Notes: generated by a model not told the origin, from the sequence alone. Numbered from the stretch's first letter, positions 32,071-43,411 are shown. The stretch is 64,000 bases of DNA from Neoceratodus forsteri (GCA_016271365.2 CM057453.1:1092482001-1092546000), one strand, 5' to 3'. A program made the numbers and translations.

Positions 32071-33042
32071 ATGGATAACATTAACTGCAGGTACTGTGGA
32101 ACAATTTTCAGAAGGACAGTCTTACAGGATTTAGGACACTGTCCTACATGCTGGGCCTTTGGAGATCTTAGGGCTCAGCTCCGGGCAGCATGGGCAGAGA
32201 TTGCACGCCTCAAATTTCATATTCAAGAGGAAATACATTATAAGAACCACCTGCTATTTCCCCAGCATCCAACAGAAAAACCTCGACCGCAGAGGGTAGT
32301 TGGTCCAGGAGGTTGGCTGGTGGTTAGGAGGGACAAATCGTGTGCCCCATCACTCTCTGCTCTCCAACATATTACCTCCAAAAACCATATAAACACTATA
32401 AACAGGTATCTGCCTCTATCTCTGAAATCAAACAAAGAGGCAGAAGACACTGCAGAGCAGGACACTGCAGCACAGGAGCTAGCACAACAAAACTCACCCA
32501 AATCAGGAACCAAAACAAAAAAAGTAAAAAGGAAATTCAAAAAACTTCTGATCATAGGAGACTCCATGATTCGGGGAGTTGATACCCATCTCCAGCCAGG
32601 GGTAATGGTCAGATGTCTCCCAGCTACATCAGCATGGAGAAACACTGACCGCATTGCTAAAATTGTTCACAAAGCAGGAGAAAACATTGATGTCCTAGTA
32701 CACATAGGGACTAATGATCTCGCCAGCCGGTCAGTTGTGGAGACCAAGGAACACCTGACCAGGCTGGGTGACAAACTATCATCTATTTCGTCCGGCATCT
32801 CCTTCTCTATGATCCTGCCAGTCTGGGAGAGGGGAGCAGATGGACGGAAGATCAGAGAAGGGGAGATAGGGGAGCTAAACACGTGGCTCAAGGGCTGGTG
32901 CCACGAAAAAGGAAACAGATTTGTAGGGAACTGGCAACAGTTCTGGGAGCGAAAGTTCTTTAAATCTGATGGACTGCATCTGACTAAGGAGGGAGTCAGT
33001 GCATTGAGGCAGAAGTTTGACGCGTCTTTGCAGAATATTTAA
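32071..33042 (+). CDS. CR1 ORF1 protein with zinc-binding-like cluster and esterase domain
   Basis: A 323-codon uninterrupted ORF. Near the start two CxxC pairs (C6/C9 and C24/C27) form a possible zinc-binding unit, followed by a short helical stretch (LRAQLRAAWAEIARLKFHIQ). A Lys-rich linker (about 146-158) leads to a SGNH/GDSL-type esterase domain: LLIIGDSMIRGVD (Ser165), VLVHIGTNDL (Gly213-Asp216 block) and FKSDGLHLTKEG (Asp300, His303), so the expected Ser, Asn and Asp/His residues are all present. CR1 ORF1 proteins with this esterase are thought to bind the element RNA and perhaps membranes or lipids. The first ATG with this reading was taken as start; it follows TCTGGA. It is strikingly well kept beside the ruined ORF2. 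Confidence 0.92.
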   Translation: MDNINCRYCGTIFRRTVLQDLGHCPTCWAFGDLRAQLRAAWAEIARLKFHIQEEIHYKNHLLFPQHPTEKPRPQRVVGPGGWLVVRRDKSCAPSLSALQHITSKNHINTINRYLPLSLKSNKEAEDTAEQDTAAQELAQQNSPKSGTKTKKVKRKFKKLLIIGDSMIRGVDTHLQPGVMVRCLPATSAWRNTDRIAKIVHKAGENIDVLVHIGTNDLASRSVVETKEHLTRLGDKLSSISSGISFSMILPVWERGADGRKIREGEIGELNTWLKGWCHEKGNRFVGNWQQFWERKFFKSDGLHLTKEGVSALRQKFDASLQNI

Positions 33043-33249
33043 ACTAGCAAATGGGGAGAGGGGTGCAGCACTCCACACGTCGAATGGAAGAACACCCTCC
33101 CCTCAGCTAGTGGTCAAACAGGGATTCAGCATGTTTGCAGTTCATTTGCATCACCAGGTAAGAAAAAGGTTTGTCTCCCCATACGATGCACAGGGTAATG
33201 CCAACCTCACCCAACAACTAACACACCAAAATCTGGCCAATGGAAAATC

Positions 33250-33960
33250 ATGTACACAAATGCTCACAGCCTGGGAAATAAGATCCCAGACCTGCAGGCA
33301 ATAATATCAGAGGCTAAACTGGACATAGTAGCAATTAGTGAGACGTGGTTTCCAGTAACCACACTTGGGAGACTTCAGTACCTGGCTATGTATTGTTGGA
33401 AGAGACCGAGGTGCAAAAGGGAAGAGTGGCCCTGTATGTTAATGAAAATATCAAAACTACAGAAATTCAGAATACACATAAGGAGCCAGAAGAACTGTGG
33501 GTCACCCTGGAAACAGGAAATGGGACAGCCATAAGAACTGGGGTTGTCTACAGGCCCCCAGACCAGGGAGGACATAGACACATTACTGTTAGAAGATATA
33601 CAAAACATGACAGCTAAAGGGAGGTTCTGATAATGGGAGACTTCAACATGCCAGATACAGATTGGTCAATACCAGCAGGAACATCTGCCAGAACTAGACA
33701 CATAGTGGATTCCTGCAGAGGAGGGCCTCAAACAACTGGTACAGCAACCCACAAGGACAGGGCTATCCTAGCTCTAGTACTGACTAACAAGGAAGGGATC
33801 ACAGATCTCCAGGTAGAAGGTCACCTGGGGGCCAGTGACCATCACATGGTATGGTTCAATTTGGCTACTACATCTAAATCATCCCATTCCATTCCAAGGC
33901 AAAAATATGGGACTTCAGAAGAGCTGACTTTGGTAAGATGGCCAACAGAGTTAAGCTAGC
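33250..33960 (+). pseudogene. CR1 ORF2 endonuclease domain (broken)
   Basis: Apurinic-type endonuclease domain in three frames: YTNAHSLGNKIPDLQAIISE and AKLDIVAISETWF (33250-33350, the metal-binding ExTW), LEETEVQKGRVALYVNENIK (33390), TGVVYRPPDQGGH (33540), MGDFNMPDTDW (33633, GDFN) and LGASDHHMVWFNLAT (33825, SDH). All signature blocks are present but frameshifts near 33360-33600 break it. Confidence 0.9.
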
Positions 33961-35710
33961 CCTGGCAAAAAGAAACACAGGTGAGGGGGTATAGGCAAAG
34001 TGGGCAAGCATTAAGGATGCAATACTTGAAGCAACATCCCATTGTGTTAGACAGAAAAGGAAGTGCAAAAGAAGAAGGAAACCACTTTGGTTCTCAAATA
34101 CAGTAGCAGAAAAGGTCAGAGCCAAAAGGCTGGCCTTCAGGAAATATAAGGGAACACAGCGGGATGAAGATAGGGAGGCATACCAAACTGCCCTAAGGGA
34201 AGCAGGGAAGGCAGTAAGGCAAGCAAAGTCCCAAACTGAGGAAACACTAGCACGAACAGTAAAAGAAGGTGACAAGACTTTCTATAGATACATTAGTGAA
34301 AGGAGAAAGTCCAGAGGGTGTGCTAAGCTTAATGGAGAAAGGGAGCATGTGAGGAGGGGACCCTGTAAGGCATCTATCCTAAATAGATACTTTTGCTCAG
34401 TATTTACTGAAGAGAAGGTAGGGCAGGGCCCACAGCTCAACATCATGGACACAGAGGGAGGGAGGTGCCTTTCTCCCTTCACAAAAGAAGGGTCCTGCAA
34501 GAGCTTGCTAAGCTCAGGGTGGATAAGGAAATGGGACCTGATGGCATACATCCCAGGGTACTAAGGAGCTAAAGGTGGAACTAGCAGAGCCATTAGCAGA
34601 ACTGTTTAGTGAGTCTCTGAGCACAGGAGAGGTCCCAGAAGACTGGAGAAGGGCTCATGTGATCCCGCTCCACAAGAGTGGTAGCAGAGAGGAGGCGGGA
34701 ACTACAGACTAGTCAGTCTTACCTCAGTAGTGGGCAAGATTATGGAGGCACTCCTTAAGGAAAGGATAGTGCAACACCTAGAATACATAGGGGCACAGGA
34801 TCCAAGACAGCATGGGTTTACAAAAGGAAGGTCCTGTCAAACTAATCTCATAGATTTCTTTGACTGGGTAACCAGAGTGGTGGACAAAGGGGGAGCAGTT
34901 GATGTCGCCTACCTTGACTTCAGCAAAGCTTTTGACACTGTTCCACATAGAAGATTGATAAATAAGCTGGGTAGGCTAAGGTGGGTCAGAAGTTGGTCAA
35001 CTGGGTGGCAAACTGGTTGTGAGCAGAAAACAGAAGCGGTGGTAAATGGTATACAGTCAGAAGAGATGCAAGTCACAAGTGGGGTACCTCAGGGATCAGT
35101 CCTGGGGCCAGTCCTCTTCAACATCTTCATTAATGACCTTGCAGATGGACTAGAGGTGAAGGCTTGTCTGTTGCAGATGACACCAAGATCTGCAACAGAG
35201 TAGATGATCCAGATGGGGTGGGCAGAATGAGAGAGATCTGGATAAACTAGCAAAATGGTCAGAAGAGTGGCAACTGGATTTAATGCAAAGAGTGCAAAAT
35301 CATGCATATAGGAAGAGAAACCCTGAAGCCACCTATAGGCTGGGAGGTGAGTTGCTAGCAGTCACAAAGGAAGAAAGAGACTTGGGCATCATCATCACTG
35401 ATGACCTGAAATCATCAAGCAGACCTCTAAAGTAGTAGGTAAGGCTAGGGAGGTGTTAGGGTGTATTAGTAGGGGTATCACAAGTCATAAGAGGAGTAAT
35501 AATCCCTCTTTACAAGACACTGGTTAGGCCCCATCTGGAGTACTCGTTGCAGTATTGGAGCCACACCTTCACAAGGACATTAACCAAATTGGGGCAGTCC
35601 AGAGAAGGCAACCATAATGGTGCAGGGACTGCATCAGAAGACATATGAGGACAGATTAACAGAGCTCAATATGTATACCTTTGAGCAAAGGAGGAGAGAG
35701 GTGATATGAT
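33961..35710 (+). pseudogene. CR1 ORF2 reverse transcriptase (broken)
   Basis: Linker and polymerase of the same CR1: RYFCSVFTEEKVGQGPQ (34395), an RT finger block near 34480-34690, then the longest piece 34730-35203 with [60 protein letters not shown] and [20 protein letters not shown]. The FADD region at about 35165-35185 (GCAGATGACACCAAG) is shifted out of frame. The thumb block (EERDLGIIITDDLKSS, LEYSLQYW-like) runs on to about 35700 in other frames. Confidence 0.9.
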
Positions 35711-36090
35711 CGAGGCATTCAAACACCTTAAGGGCATTAACAAGGTGAAAGAGTCTAACATGTTTAAATATAAGAAAAATAGCAGGACAAGAGGACACAG
35801 CATGAGATTAGAGGGGGCCAATTAAGAGGGAATGTGAGGAAATTCTTTTTCACAGAAAGGGTGGTGGATGCATGGAATGGCTTACCACAAGAAGTGGTGG
35901 CTATGAATACAGTGCAGGGCTTCAAATAGGCATGGGATAGGCATAAGGGAGCAATACAAATGACTATGAATAGATAGGCCACCGACAGAGCAAAGGCCGA
36001 TGGCACATTTATAAGGTAGAAAAAGAAATGGGCAGACTGGATGGGCCTTGCGGTCCTTATCTGCCGTCAACTTCTATATTTCTATGTTTC

Positions 36091-37690
36091 ATAGGGCAAA
36101 ACCTGCTAAGAGATTACAGTGATTATTAATCACCTTCTTTTAAAGACTGTAAACTGTAGTCTGTTAATTCTCAGCTTCTAAGTATTACATTATCAGAACA
36201 ATGATTATTCATTATGATATGACAATGGTTGAGTTTAACGTCTATAAAGCTGACATTTTAGCACAACTGGTACATTCAAGTTCCTTTACTTTGCAGAGAA
36301 ATAAATGCAAAGCACCAGTGGCATACTATAAATCTCAACACTGAAAGACTGCAACAAAATAGGAAACACTTTTCTACAGAGGGTTATTTCAGGAGAATCT
36401 TGGAGATATAGTTTATTTTTAGGTAAACTACAGGTTCATTAAATGTGACATGCTAGGTCACAACATGCTCTTTAAAGATGAGAGGATGATAATACTTCCG
36501 ACTCTGATTGTTCTCAAGCAGCATGCATTAATTTTACCCACCAGGGGCCATCATGTACTTTGATTCAAATCACCATGTCATGATATAGGCCATTTAGACT
36601 TCAGGTTTAAAACAGCATAGTACAACAAAATTCAGGCTCTGAGCTCCCTGTATGAATGGGGTCAAAATATTATTAAAAATGTTTTACTAAAATGTCAGCT
36701 CTTATCTCATGGTTGTTTTAAGGTATGTGTCATTTTTGCATAAGTACTGTATATGAGGGAAGTGTAGACTATTGTGGTAATATAAAGATTATCTACCTTC
36801 AACAATCTCACTTGTTTTACCATTTATTCATGTCACTGTCCCCTTAAACCTCAGCTCTATTTCTCCTCTTGGGTATCAATCCCACTGGAGAAGAGCACCC
36901 AATTCCTCTCCCCCTGCAGCTCCTACAACCAGGTTGTAGGAGCGTCCCCACCAACCTCCTTGTTGCTAACCACCTCCACAATAGGCCCCTTTGGAGGGGG
37001 ATATCAGAATGTATTGGTGAAGTGCCAGGTATAGGAAACAGCTCTACTGGTGTGCACACTTAAAAATCTGGGAGGACTGACCGATGGCCCACACTGGCAT
37101 GCAGGATACTCAGGTTTGGCAGTGGACTCGAGAGCTGGCCAGGCTGCATTGGGAAGGCTGAGAGGCACAGCAACACCTGTGGAGGGCTGGGTGGCTACCT
37201 TCCCCACAGTATGCTGTGTGTGTGTGTGTGTGTGTGTGCTGGGCTGACTGTGGTCACTACTAGGTGTTGCGGAAGAAGAGTGAAGGAAAAATGGGAAAAA
37301 CAGCCTAGCTACATCTAGACGATGTCCACAGCTGGTGCAATTGGGCTCACCCCATGAAGCCCACTACCTGCCCTGGATCCAGACTGTGTTGCCAGATGAA
37401 GGATGGCCCTTCCCAATACCCCTGCAAGGGAGGGAAGAGCCATGGGAGTAACAGTCGACTGATAAGTAAAAGACGTGGTTGTCCCAGAATACTGCAGGAG
37501 GTGAGAAGAGCTTGGATGATGGAAAAAAAAATCATAAAAAGAAATTTCGGCATCGACAGGACACAAATCTTACAGAATTCCAAAAAAATTTGCTTTTCAG
37601 GAAATAACATTCTTTATAAAGTACATCCAGAGATTTGCATGAAAACTGGTTCTTTGCTCTTTAGAGTTCATCTTTTCCTGCTACTGGTCT
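36091..37690. other. No recognised gene
   Basis: Unassigned, AT-rich to 36840 and mixed after. A TG microsatellite lies at 37213-37239. An inverted CTACAACC/GGTTGTAG pair occurs near 36925-36940. Confidence 0.4.
37213..37239 (+). repeat. TG dinucleotide microsatellite
   Basis: Uninterrupted TG repeat of about 13 units. Confidence 0.9.
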
Positions 37691-37697
37691 AGACCTG

Positions 37698-37778
37698 AAA
37701 TCATAATCCTCAGTTTGTGACATCAGAATAATTTCCATGGCAACAGACTATGATGCCATAATCAGAGGATTATGATTT
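37698..37778. repeat. 81-bp inverted repeat
   Basis: AAATCATAATCCTC (37698-37711) and GAGGATTATGATTT (37765-37778) are exact inverted copies around a ~53-base loop that has further weak symmetry. It ends six bases before the target duplication of the adjacent hAT-like element. Confidence 0.8.
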
Positions 37779-37791
37779 TGGGGCATGTACA

Positions 37792-38177
37792 CAGGGGTGT
37801 CGGCAGGCATACGCACTGTACTCGGCTGAGTACAGTAAAAAAAAAATCAGGCAGGGGCAACAAAAAGATGAATGCAAGACATTGTGAGTTACATTGTGTC
37901 TGTGTCACGTTGAGCCCTTTTGCCTTGGTTGTTCACTATGGGGCTCTGATGCCAATAGCCAAATACACAAACATGAACAACTTACCAGGCAGGCAGAAAA
38001 ACAAAGGAAGGAGGATTACAGGAAGAAACTGATTACTTGAACTCAAGCATAGCAAATGGGGAGGGAACCTATTGTTGGTGTGGCGTGGCAGCGCATATTT
38101 GCTTTATCTTTACATAATGGGGGGGAAACAGTGCAACAGTTTTGAGTACAAGTTTAAAATTCCTGGCTACACCCCTG
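37792..38177. mobile_element. Non-autonomous hAT-type DNA transposon
   Basis: 386 bp. The left terminus CAGGGGTGTCGGCAGG and right terminus (complement) CAGGGGTGTAGCCAGG are 16-bp inverted repeats with two mismatches. The element is flanked on both sides by the identical octamer CATGTACA (37784-37791 and 38178-38185). An 8-bp duplication with CAGGGGTGT termini is characteristic of hAT (Charlie-like) elements. No transposase is encoded. Confidence 0.93.
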
Positions 38178-38690
38178 CATGTACAAGCACCATGAACAGA
38201 TGAATTCTAAACAGGAAAGATTCTGCTTTGATGAAATGTCTTTAAGCAATAAAAAAAGATTGATTACTTACCAGTAACAGCAGATTTTTGAAAGGATCTC
38301 CACAGATTCATCATATGTTGAAAGGTAAGCAGTCAGTGTCAGCACTGCATGTGAAGCTTCTTCAAAGAAGGGGTCACCCATGTCAAAGTACCTACAGTAC
38401 ACGTATGTTAGTGGCGCACATATTGTAAAAAGTGGTTGCATCCTATAAACTTCTGTTTTCCACCACTGGTGAATGGAGTTCTGAAACATACACTGACAGG
38501 ACTGGGGCTGCCCCACCAATTATGCAAAGAGAGGCACGGGGAACAAGGAAACACTAAACAAAAACATAAAACACACACCACAGAAACAGTGGAGAGACTG
38601 ACCAAAATGGAACAAAGAACATGCAGTGCCTCACAAACTGTCTACAGTATCAGGGAGATGGGGGGAGAGGGCAGATGGGAAAAGATATGG

Positions 38691-38770
38691 CTCTGTGGAG
38701 ATCCCACTGAAGAGCTGCTGTTAGTGGTAAGTAATGAACCCATTTTCTTCAAAGGCATCACCATTCAACC
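38691..38770 (-). repeat. Internal complementary region of DIRS E7
   Basis: CTCTGTGGAGATCC and GCTGTTAGTGGTAAGTAATG are the inverted match of 38261-38307. The placement downstream of the recombinase parallels E1, E5 and E6. Confidence 0.75.
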
Positions 38771-38779
38771 GTAATACAC

Positions 38780-39970
38780 TGAACAATTACCAAGTAGTAC
38801 CAACCCCAACTGGGTGGCCGGCAAACACAGAGAAGCAAGTAGCAACCCTTCAGGAAAGCAAGCCTTTCAATACAGCAAGGACAAACCCAGCTCTCCTACG
38901 AGAGATAAGATTCAAACTGTATTGCTAAGAAAGAGCATGGATCCAGTGCCAGGTAGCAGTCTTGCAAGTGTCTGAGGCTGCAACAGACTTGAAACGAGCA
39001 ATAAAAGCTACCATGGTGGCATGCCCTGCTACAGTGACAGGGAGGGTAACAGAACAGAATCCGGGAGGAGATCCATTTGGAAAGACGCTGTTTGGAAAAC
39101 AGGCTTACCTATGGTACTTGGGCAATGTAAACAAACAGCCAGGAGGACTGAGCACAGTCCTTGATACAGTCCAACTAGTATCAAAGGATTCTATGGACAT
39201 CAACCACCACTCCTGAAGTTTTGGGGGAAGGGATAAAAACAGGCAAATCAATACCCTGATTAAGTGTGAAATCAAACACCCCCTTTGGGAGGAATTTTAG
39301 GTGATTCCACAAAGCCACTCTATCCCTGTGGAACACCAGAAATGGTGCTTCCCTAACCAAGGACTGAAATTCCGAGGCATGCCTTTCTGGGACTTCCTGA
39401 GGTAATCACTACAAAAAATAAAGTCTTCCAAGACAAGTTCCTTAAGTCACAGGAAGCTTCAGGCTCGAAGTGATTTGGTCTCAAACTAGAACAGGTTTGC
39501 ACAGAGGAGGGGCTGCATGCAGCAGCCCTTCTGGAATCTGCAGACCACATCTAGTTGGGACACAGTCTCACCCCAACAGGAGCATGAAAAGTCAAGATGG
39601 TTGACAGGTCAACTTTCACTGAGGAGTACTGAAGCCCCAACCAAGACAGGGCCAAAAGGTAGTCCGATGCCTGCTGCACAGGATACATGAAGGCATCCAT
39701 GGAGGCCCCCTCACACCCCACACTAAAGTGCTACCACTTCTGGAACAGGTGTGCTTGGTGGAAGGTTTTCATACTGCTAGGAATACCCAGTTGTTGGCTG
39801 AAACCCCAAAAGAGGGAGACCTCTACCTCCTCAGGAGCTGCAGGTTGTGGGTGGTCCAGTGGCAGCAAGGTACTAGCAGCATGGACAGAAGTCCACAAAC
39901 CAAAGGTAGAGTAAAGTGATTCACAACCACCAGCACCCACAGAAGCAGGGCCCAGATCTATCTGAGCCAC
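38780..39970 (-). pseudogene. DIRS E7 tyrosine recombinase (broken)
   Basis: On the minus strand the amino-terminal helical block appears as KTFHQAHLFQKW...MDAFMYPVQQ and SDYLLALSWLGLQYSSVKVD (about 39760-39600), matching the E6 block at 45030-44782. The first catalytic block is FEPEASCDLRNLSWKTLFFV followed by VITSGSPRKA (about 39470-39380), where the catalytic Arg region is garbled. The HxxR and Tyr blocks toward 38780 are too decayed for me to place. Confidence 0.8.
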
Positions 39971-40109
39971 AATGGAGCCACAAGAATCATTCTAACGGGT
40001 TCCTGCTTGAGCTAGAGTAGGATACTCTGAAACAGATGGAGAACTAAAGGCAAAGTGGACATCTCCTTTTCCAGTAGATGAACAATGTGTTTTTCCAAAA
40101 AACTCAGAA

Positions 40110-40645
40110 AACAGAATTTGTCTGCAGATAAGCACCTTTTGGCCCAACTAGTCTGCTCATTTTTCTTTGCCTATGCTGTCACCACGGACCCTACCTGATC
40201 TCTGGTTACCTCTCTTCCTCCTGCTTTCCTACCAGTATTCCTCTGTGTCCCCGCCACCTCCACTGGAAGACTGTTCCAAGCATGCACCACTCTTTCAGTG
40301 ACAAAGTACTTCCCCCAAATTCCTCCAAAATCCCCCCTTCCAGCTTCATTTCATGCCCCCTTGTTCTCGTGCACTAACTCTTCTGAAAAATGCTCCCCTC
40401 CTGAACCTCATTCACCACATCAGGTATTCATAAGTCTCTGTCATGTCTCCCCCCCACCTCTCTTTCAGAGGTATACGTATTGAGATCCCTCACAGTCTCA
40501 TACGGCTTTTGATGCAGCCTCTGCATGATTTTAGTTGCCCTCCTCTGGCCAGCATCTACTCTGTCACTGTCCTTCCTGATATGTGGTCTCCAGAACTGGA
40601 CACAGTACTCCAGGTACAGTCCTAACAACAATCTATACAGTGGAC
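40110..40645 (-). mobile_element. CR1 LINE 3' fragment inside DIRS E7
   Basis: The minus strand encodes LGLYLEYCVQFWRPHIRKDS, DRVDAGQRRATKIMQRLHQK and PYETVRDLNTYTSE, the CR1 polymerase thumb, followed by the 3' untranslated end reading toward 40110. It splits RNase H from recombinase in E7. Confidence 0.88.
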
Positions 40646-40737
40646 TCCACACCCTGGAGCAAGCAAGCAAAAAGCAGCATTCTGTCATTGGGTGGTGACA
40701 CAAAGTTTCAAATGTGGCTTGCTGTTGTAGTTCCCAC

Positions 40738-41900
40738 TCATGACTGACTAAGGCCATCTACCAAAACACTGAGGGTACAAACCTTGTGCACTGCAACAAG
40801 GTGGACCTTGTGAGTCACAGCCAATTCCCAAACCCTCATAGCCGTCCAGCAAAAGGGGTAAGAGTGCCTCCCACCCTGTTTATTCATGTAATAAACCTGA
40901 CTGTCTGACTGGACCAACAGGGAAACCCCCTGAACCTGACTAGCCAGGGCCTGCAACCATGTAGAACTGCCATAATTTCCAGCATATTTATGTAAAGGCT
41001 TCATTCCATGGGAGACCAGGGTCCCCAGGTCTCATGAGGGCCCAAATGGGTGTCCTACCCTAGGCTGGAGGTGTACATGGAGAGGACTACCTGCTGCTGA
41101 AGCTGAAGAGAGAGCCTCTGAGCAGGTGGTCCCTGTCCTGACACCACAACGGGCTGCCTGGAGGGGGCAGCAGAATGAGATCTGATTGACTAAGGCTTGA
41201 GAGGTCTGTGACCACTGAGCTTGCAGCAACCACTGAGGAATTATGTGCAGGTGAGCCAGAAGGACCATGAAAATGAAGGCTGCCATGAGACCAAACAGAT
41301 GGAGTAAGATGTGGGACAAAACCTGCTTGCTAAGGCACAGACCCTGTCTTTTGGCCAGAAAAGCCCTCTCCTTGACTGTCTTCTGAACTGCCCCTTGTAG
41401 TGGATTGATTGGCAAGGAACTAGAACAGATTTTCCACATTCACCAGAACACCTAAACTGTCCCATCAGTTATCTGATGTGGACAGGGTGTACTCCACCTG
41501 AGCTGCTGGCGCTCCCTTCAGAAGCCACTTGTCCAAGTATGGTTTCTCCTGAAACAGTGCCACAGCTACCACACCAAAGCATCTCTGAAGACATGGTGCT
41601 GAAGATAATACAAAAGGCAAAATACAAAATTCTTTAGTGTTGCCCTTCCAAGCAAAAGCAAAGGTAAAGCTTGTTGCATTGCCTCAGTCTGATGTACAGA
41701 AAAGCATCCTGCATCTCCAGGGTAAAAGGGCATTCTCTCTGTGACATGAGGGGGAATAGGGGCTCTAGGGACGCATGCAGAATTGTTTGTAAGCCCCATG
41801 ATCATGGCGGAATCTGAGGTCTATAATGGGGCGTGATACTCATTTTCTTGGGCACCAGGAAGCACCTAGAGTAGAAACCGCAATTTATTTTGGCCAGTAG
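40738..41900 (-). pseudogene. DIRS E7 reverse transcriptase / RNase H (broken)
   Basis: The polymerase start (about 41880) reads GFYSRCFLVPKKM in mixed frames, then LEMQDAFLYIRL (motif A, with Asp replaced) near 41690-41720. The YLDD region is not clearly kept. RNase H is seen at 41004-40738: LLVQSDSQVYYMNKQGGRHS, YPFCWTAMRVWELAVTHKVH and VLVDGLSQS, equivalent to the DN...YINKQ and ADALSR blocks of E1. Confidence 0.8.
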
Positions 41901-42000
41901 GACTGACTGGATAGCTCTCATCATGCCAGGAGGATCTCTAAGTGACTGAAGGCATAGTGGCAAGGCCTGGGAGGAGTAATTGGGGGTTGCAACACCAATT

Positions 42001-42394
42001 TCAGGGCATATCTGTGCTGCAGTTTTTTGTCTGGGCCTGAGCAGTCATGGACGAACCAGCCAGGGTCCAGTCCGACTACCTCACTGCCTTACCCCCTTCC
42101 TTTTAGGGCTGGAGAGAATCAGAATAAAGCCCATTTTGTTTGTTTGCAATTACTGTCTAAGTGTATAATCATTTATAGAGCATACTGTACAATGTATGCT
42201 CATTCAGGTAACCATTTTTGACCTGCACTGATATACAAGTTGGACAATCCTGTGGGGAGGCGAGTAATGTTACATCCCAGAGTGTTGCACCATACTCATA
42301 CTAGGTCCACTTAAATCCTTCTGGTCTCCTCTCAATCCAGAGATCATAGCTTAGATCTTTGGGGTGGGGGGTGGCTGTGCATTCAAGACTGCTG
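42001..42394. other. No recognised gene
   Basis: Unassigned sequence between DIRS E7 and a LINE 3' end. Confidence 0.35.
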
Positions 42395-42920
42395 CACCAA
42401 TACTTTCGAATACACAACCTCCAGAGATTAGAGAAGCCCCTTCCCTTGATATGTTTAAAAAATGGCTGAAAACTCATCTTTTTGGCACCTCTTGTTGGTT
42501 TGGCAGGACCTTTTAATTACTGTATGTATAAATTCTGTGCCTGATGTTTTATGCTGTTTTTATTTAGTAAACTGCAGAAAACGAAAGCACCGACCACCGA
42601 GGTACATAAACTGAAAATTTATTACAGCAAATTTTAAAATTCATTTTTTACATAAAGACACTTCCAAAAAGTGAAAGCACTCCCCCTGTGACCCCAGGGG
42701 TGTTTTCACTTTTAAACATCTGTCATAAAAAGAATTTTTACAACTGCGATAATACATTCAATTTATCTTCTCGATGATCAGTGGTCTTATTTTCTGCAGT
42801 TTACATAATTTACTTTAATGTAGCACAACAGGTAATGGAGCAGCTTCTTTCGTTGTGATTGTTTTTATTTAGGTAAGGTGCCCAGAGCCTCTCGGACTGG
42901 GCACCATAAAAAGAAAATCC
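42395..42920 (+). mobile_element. LINE 3' end (L2-like), split by a foldback element
   Basis: The coding tail reads FKKWLKTHLF (about 42450-42480), a phrase common at the end of LINE polymerases, followed by a 3' untranslated region with GTTTTTATTTAG. After the insert it resumes with GTTTTTATTTAGGTAAGGTG, CCCAGAGCC and GGGCACCATAAAAAGA, typical of L2-type 3' ends. Family assignment is tentative. Confidence 0.65.
42568..42803. mobile_element. 236-bp foldback MITE
   Basis: TAAACTGCAGAAAA at the left and TTTTCTGCAGTTTA at the right are exact inverted ends. Arms are complementary along most of the length and meet in a central hairpin (AAAAAGTGAAAGCACTCCCC near 42668 with the near-complement GGGGTGTTTTCACTTTT near 42698). 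The outermost TA may be a target duplication. Confidence 0.85.
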
Positions 42921-42958
42921 TTGTTTTTTTCTGGGAGGAGGCACAACACAAAAAAATA

Positions 42959-43135
42959 AAGTTACATACTTACCATAACAGTAGATCTTCTAGAGAATCT
43001 CTCATCAAGCCAAACCTATGGGACTATAAGCCACCAAGCACTAGGACCACACAGAAACTTTTTACAAACAGTCCACCAGGGGCTGACAATCATAACGTCG
43101 GACGTCGGACTTCCCATATAAACATGAGTGGCCCC
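42959..43135 (+). repeat. 3' inverted terminal repeat of DIRS E6
   Basis: From AGATCTTCTAGAGAATCT (42983) through CAGTCCACCAGGGGCTGAC (to ~43085) it aligns with the reverse complement of 52400-52557. The outer part (42961-43012) is complementary to the internal region at 43317-43371. Confidence 0.88.
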
Positions 43136-43316
43136 ATCCCTCTTCAGTTCCCCACCAAAGATCATTCTTGGAGGACCTCCCTGTAGGAAGCCAACAGAGA
43201 ACGTAGGACTTTGCCCATCAGGCAAGGCAGACAGCAGTAGACAGATCCTCATGGAGAAGGTGACAGCATTCCCCAGATTCTCAGGATACGATAGGGAGTT
43301 GGATGGTGGGACAGCA

Positions 43317-43411
43317 TGGACTGATGAAAGAGATTCTCTCAAAGACCTACTGTTACGGTTAAGTACATAACTGTTCGGTCTTCTTCGAGGACAACCCTTT
43401 CATCAGTCCAT
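43317..43411 (-). repeat. Internal complementary region of DIRS E6
   Basis: Bounded by inverted GGACTGATGAAAG and CTTTCATCAGTCC. The half at 43317-43371 pairs with the 3' terminus (42961-43012). The other half (43372-43411) resembles the outer end of the 5' repeat. Confidence 0.85.

Larger units (their letters stand above)
32041..36090 (+). mobile_element. Nearly full-length CR1 LINE
   Basis: Non-LTR retrotransposon of the CR1 clade: ORF1 (32071-33042, intact), ORF2 with endonuclease and reverse transcriptase (about 33250-35700, broken), then a 3' end finishing in CTTCTATATTTCTATGTTTC near 36087. The three truncated CR1 copies at 45470-47933, 50578-51507 and (more distantly) 54395-58005 match its later portions, the first two closely. 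The 5' untranslated limit is uncertain. Confidence 0.93.
38261..42000 (-). mobile_element. DIRS element E7, 5'-truncated
   Basis: Minus-strand DIRS with reverse transcriptase (about 41900-41030), RNase H (41004-40738) and recombinase (about 39970-38780), interrupted by a CR1 tail (40110-40645). The 3' end at about 38261 is defined by complementarity of 38261-38307 (TGATTACTTACCAGTAACAG, GGATCTCCACAG) with 38691-38740. No gag was recognised; the left part seems lost near 42000. Confidence 0.85.
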
